Assembly: GCA_946002045.1 (NCBI GenBank)
Contig: CAMFYM010000068.1
Location: forward strand, 1-6,869
Source of the DNA: an uncultured Clostridia bacterium
GTDB taxonomy: Bacteria > Bacillota > Clostridia > Oscillospirales > Acutalibacteraceae
Reading direction: 5' to 3'
Length of the DNA: 6,869 nucleotides
A model generated the notes under the pieces. It was not told the origin of the DNA, searched no databases, and was given only the letters and a program-made list of their open reading frames with translations. The position numbers were made by a program, and so were the translations under genes. Shown one piece after another: positions 5,456 through 6,869 of the stretch. Numbering within the stretch: the first letter of the stretch is position 1; every line of letters starts with the position of its first letter.

Positions 5456-6174
5456 GAACTTTTTTTCTTTTTGTTTTGTGTAATTGCAACGCTTGCACAA
5501 TAAACGGCTTTAGCACCGTAAATATTAAGCATTTTTGCACATTCATTAAGAGTAGAGCCTGTTGTTTTAACATCGTCTATCAATAATATTGTCTTATCTT
5601 TAACAAAGTTTCCATAATCCTCGTTAATGTCATATGCGCCAAATACATCTGATTTCCTTTTCGTTGCTGACTTGTAGTGTTGAACACCCGTATATCTAAC
5701 CTTTAAAAGCAACGGTTCAACAGGTACATTGATATATTTAGAAACTACATTTGATAATAATTTAGCCTGATTATAGCCTCTTTTTCTTTGATGTAGCCTG
5801 CGCAAAGGAACAAAGGTAATAACATCAAAATCAATATCCTTATAATGATCTTTAATGCAGTTAGCAATATCAAATCCTAACTTATCTGCAAGAAAGGGCA
5901 TATCGTTATTTTTAAATCTATGTATGGCGTGAGTTATTTTATCCTGATAATAGTAAGGGGCAATGATTCGCTTGTATTCCTTTTTATGTTTTTTACAATT
6001 ACAATCATCATTATTGCAACCACAAAACTCACATATAGGCTCCTTAATCTTTTCAATTTTCCTGCAATCATCACAAAGCCGATGGTCAAGCTCTATAACC
6101 TCGCCACAAATTTCGCATCTGTTGGTAAAGAAAATCTTTGATATAATTTTTAATGCACCTTTAAAATTATTCAT
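5452..6174 (-). CDS. comFC: ComF family protein (phosphoribosyltransferase-like competence factor)
   Basis: The 240-residue product has the two-part ComFC/GntX build. The N-terminal zinc-ribbon-like region has cysteines at 20, 23, 34, 37, 48, 51, 53, 58 and 60. The C-terminal part is a type I phosphoribosyltransferase domain with RGYNQAKLL (132-140) and the PRPP loop ILLIDDVKTTGSTL (196-209). ComFC is a cytoplasmic protein needed for DNA uptake in naturally competent Bacillus and relatives, probably helping to process incoming single strands. Its exact reaction is not settled, and it is also widespread in species not known to be competent. Its ATG overlaps the comEA stop by 4 bp (ATGA, 6174-6171), and no clear ribosome site precedes it, so it is likely translated by coupling. 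The lysine-rich tail is ordinary. comFA is not adjacent in this window. Confidence 0.9.
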   Translation of the reverse strand: MNNFKGALKIISKIFFTNRCEICGEVIELDHRLCDDCRKIEKIKEPICEFCGCNNDDCNCKKHKKEYKRIIAPYYYQDKITHAIHRFKNNDMPFLADKLGFDIANCIKDHYKDIDFDVITFVPLRRLHQRKRGYNQAKLLSNVVSKYINVPVEPLLLKVRYTGVQHYKSATKRKSDVFGAYDINEDYGNFVKDKTILLIDDVKTTGSTLNECAKMLNIYGAKAVYCASVAITQNKKKKSS

Positions 6175-6599
6175 ACAGTAAGATAAGGAGAAATCTTTGC
6201 AAATACCGACTCCCCTATTCCTTTGATGTTCTTAATCTGTTCAACACTTGTGTATCCACCGAGATAATCTCTGTATTCAACAATGTTAACTGCTTTTACC
6301 TCTCCAATGCCGTCTATTGTCATTAACTGTTCAATAGTACAGGTATTTAAATTCAGTGGATAAGTAACAGTTTGAACCGAGGATTCACCCTGATAATTAT
6401 TTGCAATAACATTATTTGTTGAATATTGACCTTGGATAGATTGAGTAGTTGCAACAGGTTCTGTAACGGTTGTTATGTAGTTAGCATCAGCAGAGCTTGA
6501 TATTTTAGGCAATGACAAGGCGTAATACAATATAATACCGGACAAAATTATTAAACCAAATCCTGTTACTATTAAGCTTTGTCTTTTACTTTCGCTCAT
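6171..6599 (-). CDS. comEA: ComEA-like helix-hairpin-helix DNA-binding membrane protein
   Basis: The 142-residue protein has a short cytoplasmic N-terminus, one membrane anchor (residues about 10-29), a Ser/Thr/Gln/Asn-rich linker (about 33-78) and a C-terminal double helix-hairpin-helix domain (about 81-142). The hairpins are marked by LNLNTCTIEQLMTIDGIG and NIKGIGESVF. This is the layout of ComEA, the outer-face double-stranded DNA receptor of the competence machinery. It lacks the SLBB domain that some Gram-positive ComEA proteins carry between anchor and HhH part, so it is a short form. A role in secreted or surface DNA binding without competence is possible. ATGA overlaps link it to the radical SAM gene upstream (6599-6596) and to comFC downstream, and the ribosome site is weak. 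Confidence 0.85.
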   Translation of the reverse strand: MSESKRQSLIVTGFGLIILSGIILYYALSLPKISSSADANYITTVTEPVATTQSIQGQYSTNNVIANNYQGESSVQTVTYPLNLNTCTIEQLMTIDGIGEVKAVNIVEYRDYLGGYTSVEQIKNIKGIGESVFAKISPYLTV

Positions 6600-6869
6600 T
6601 TTCTTTTTACTCTGCCTTTGTAGTTTTTATTGCCAAATTTAACCTTGTTATTGTTAGTAGCTCTGTTGTTATTGTTTGTCGGTTTAACAAGACATTTGCT
6701 GTCATAGCCTATTAAATCAAATCTTTTTGCTTTTTTCAATGCCTCTTCAACAAGCCTTTGATTTTTAGGATTGTAATACTGTAACAATGCTCTTTGTAAA
6801 GCCTTGTCGTGCTCTGTTTTTGCAACATAAACCTCCTGCATAGTATAAGGGTCAAGGCCGGTATAAAAC
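6596..6869 (-). CDS. YgiQ family radical SAM protein, C-terminal end (partial)
   Basis: Only the 3' end of the gene is inside the window; the reading frame stays open through 6869 and runs off the edge. An internal ATG at 6841 should not be taken as the start, because the codons before it read FYTGLDPYT, continuing into MQEVYVAKTEHDKALQRALLQYYNP. This is the typical C-terminal DUF3362 region of YgiQ-type radical SAM proteins, including the FDLIGYDSKCLVKP block. The radical SAM core with CxxxCxxC lies outside the window. The last 25 or so residues are Asn-, Lys- and Arg-rich, a low-complexity basic tail often seen in this family. The function of YgiQ is not established. Its TGA overlaps the comEA start, so the three genes share a transcript. 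Confidence 0.88.
   Translation of the reverse strand, partial: FYTGLDPYTMQEVYVAKTEHDKALQRALLQYYNPKNQRLVEEALKKAKRFDLIGYDSKCLVKPTNNNNRATNNNKVKFGNKNYKGRVKRK

Noticed and set aside
5318..5500. A 60-codon open frame on the - strand containing GMVELADTLDLGSSGAILAGSS
   Set aside because: It is the translation of the tRNA-Leu gene itself, a well-known false ORF. It overlaps the terminator and comFC end and has no independent support.

Overview
The window looks like chromosome of a low-GC Gram-positive bacterium, most likely a clostridial anaerobe (Oscillospirales or Ruminococcaceae-like gut lineages are my best guess, by inference). Reasons: AT-rich DNA, clear Shine-Dalgarno sites of the GGAG/GAGG type, sigma-A-like promoters, U-tailed hairpin terminators, a MurM/FemAB-type peptidoglycan branching enzyme, a FliB-family CxxxxCxxxCC protein, a DUF6198-type membrane protein and ComEA/ComFC competence proteins. 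It reads mostly as ordinary housekeeping chromosome. No defence system, CRISPR array, phage or complete mobile element is visible.

Left part (1-2262, + strand): a strong promoter drives a two-gene operon. The first gene is a FemAB/MurM-like aminoacyltransferase that builds peptidoglycan cross-bridges. The second, 5 nt after its stop codon, is a divergent alanine-racemase-fold enzyme. Both point to cell-wall amino-acid chemistry. A 14-bp perfect hairpin ends the operon and also serves the convergent genes on the other strand.

Middle part (2273-5035, - strand): a FliB-family putative lysine N-methylase sits directly behind a cysteine-synthase-like PLP enzyme whose active-site motifs differ from textbook CysK. 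Upstream, with its own promoter, is a six-helix YczE/YitT-like (DUF6198) membrane protein.

The stretch 5036-5328 has no protein gene but is structured. It holds a second, truncated copy of the 3' end of the neighbouring tRNA-Leu gene with its own terminator, a GC-rich segment with hairpins, and a free-standing T-arm-like hairpin on the + strand. The tRNA 3' end is repeated exactly about 210 bp apart, which resembles the footprint of an integration or recombination event at a tRNA gene. This is the most unusual part of the window.

Right part (5329-6869, - strand): the 3' end of a YgiQ-type radical SAM gene, comEA and comFC are linked by two ATGA stop/start overlaps, so they are almost certainly one transcript. 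tRNA-Leu(UAG), with encoded CCA, follows. Its own promoter overlaps the last codons of comFC, and its terminator begins at the CCA end.
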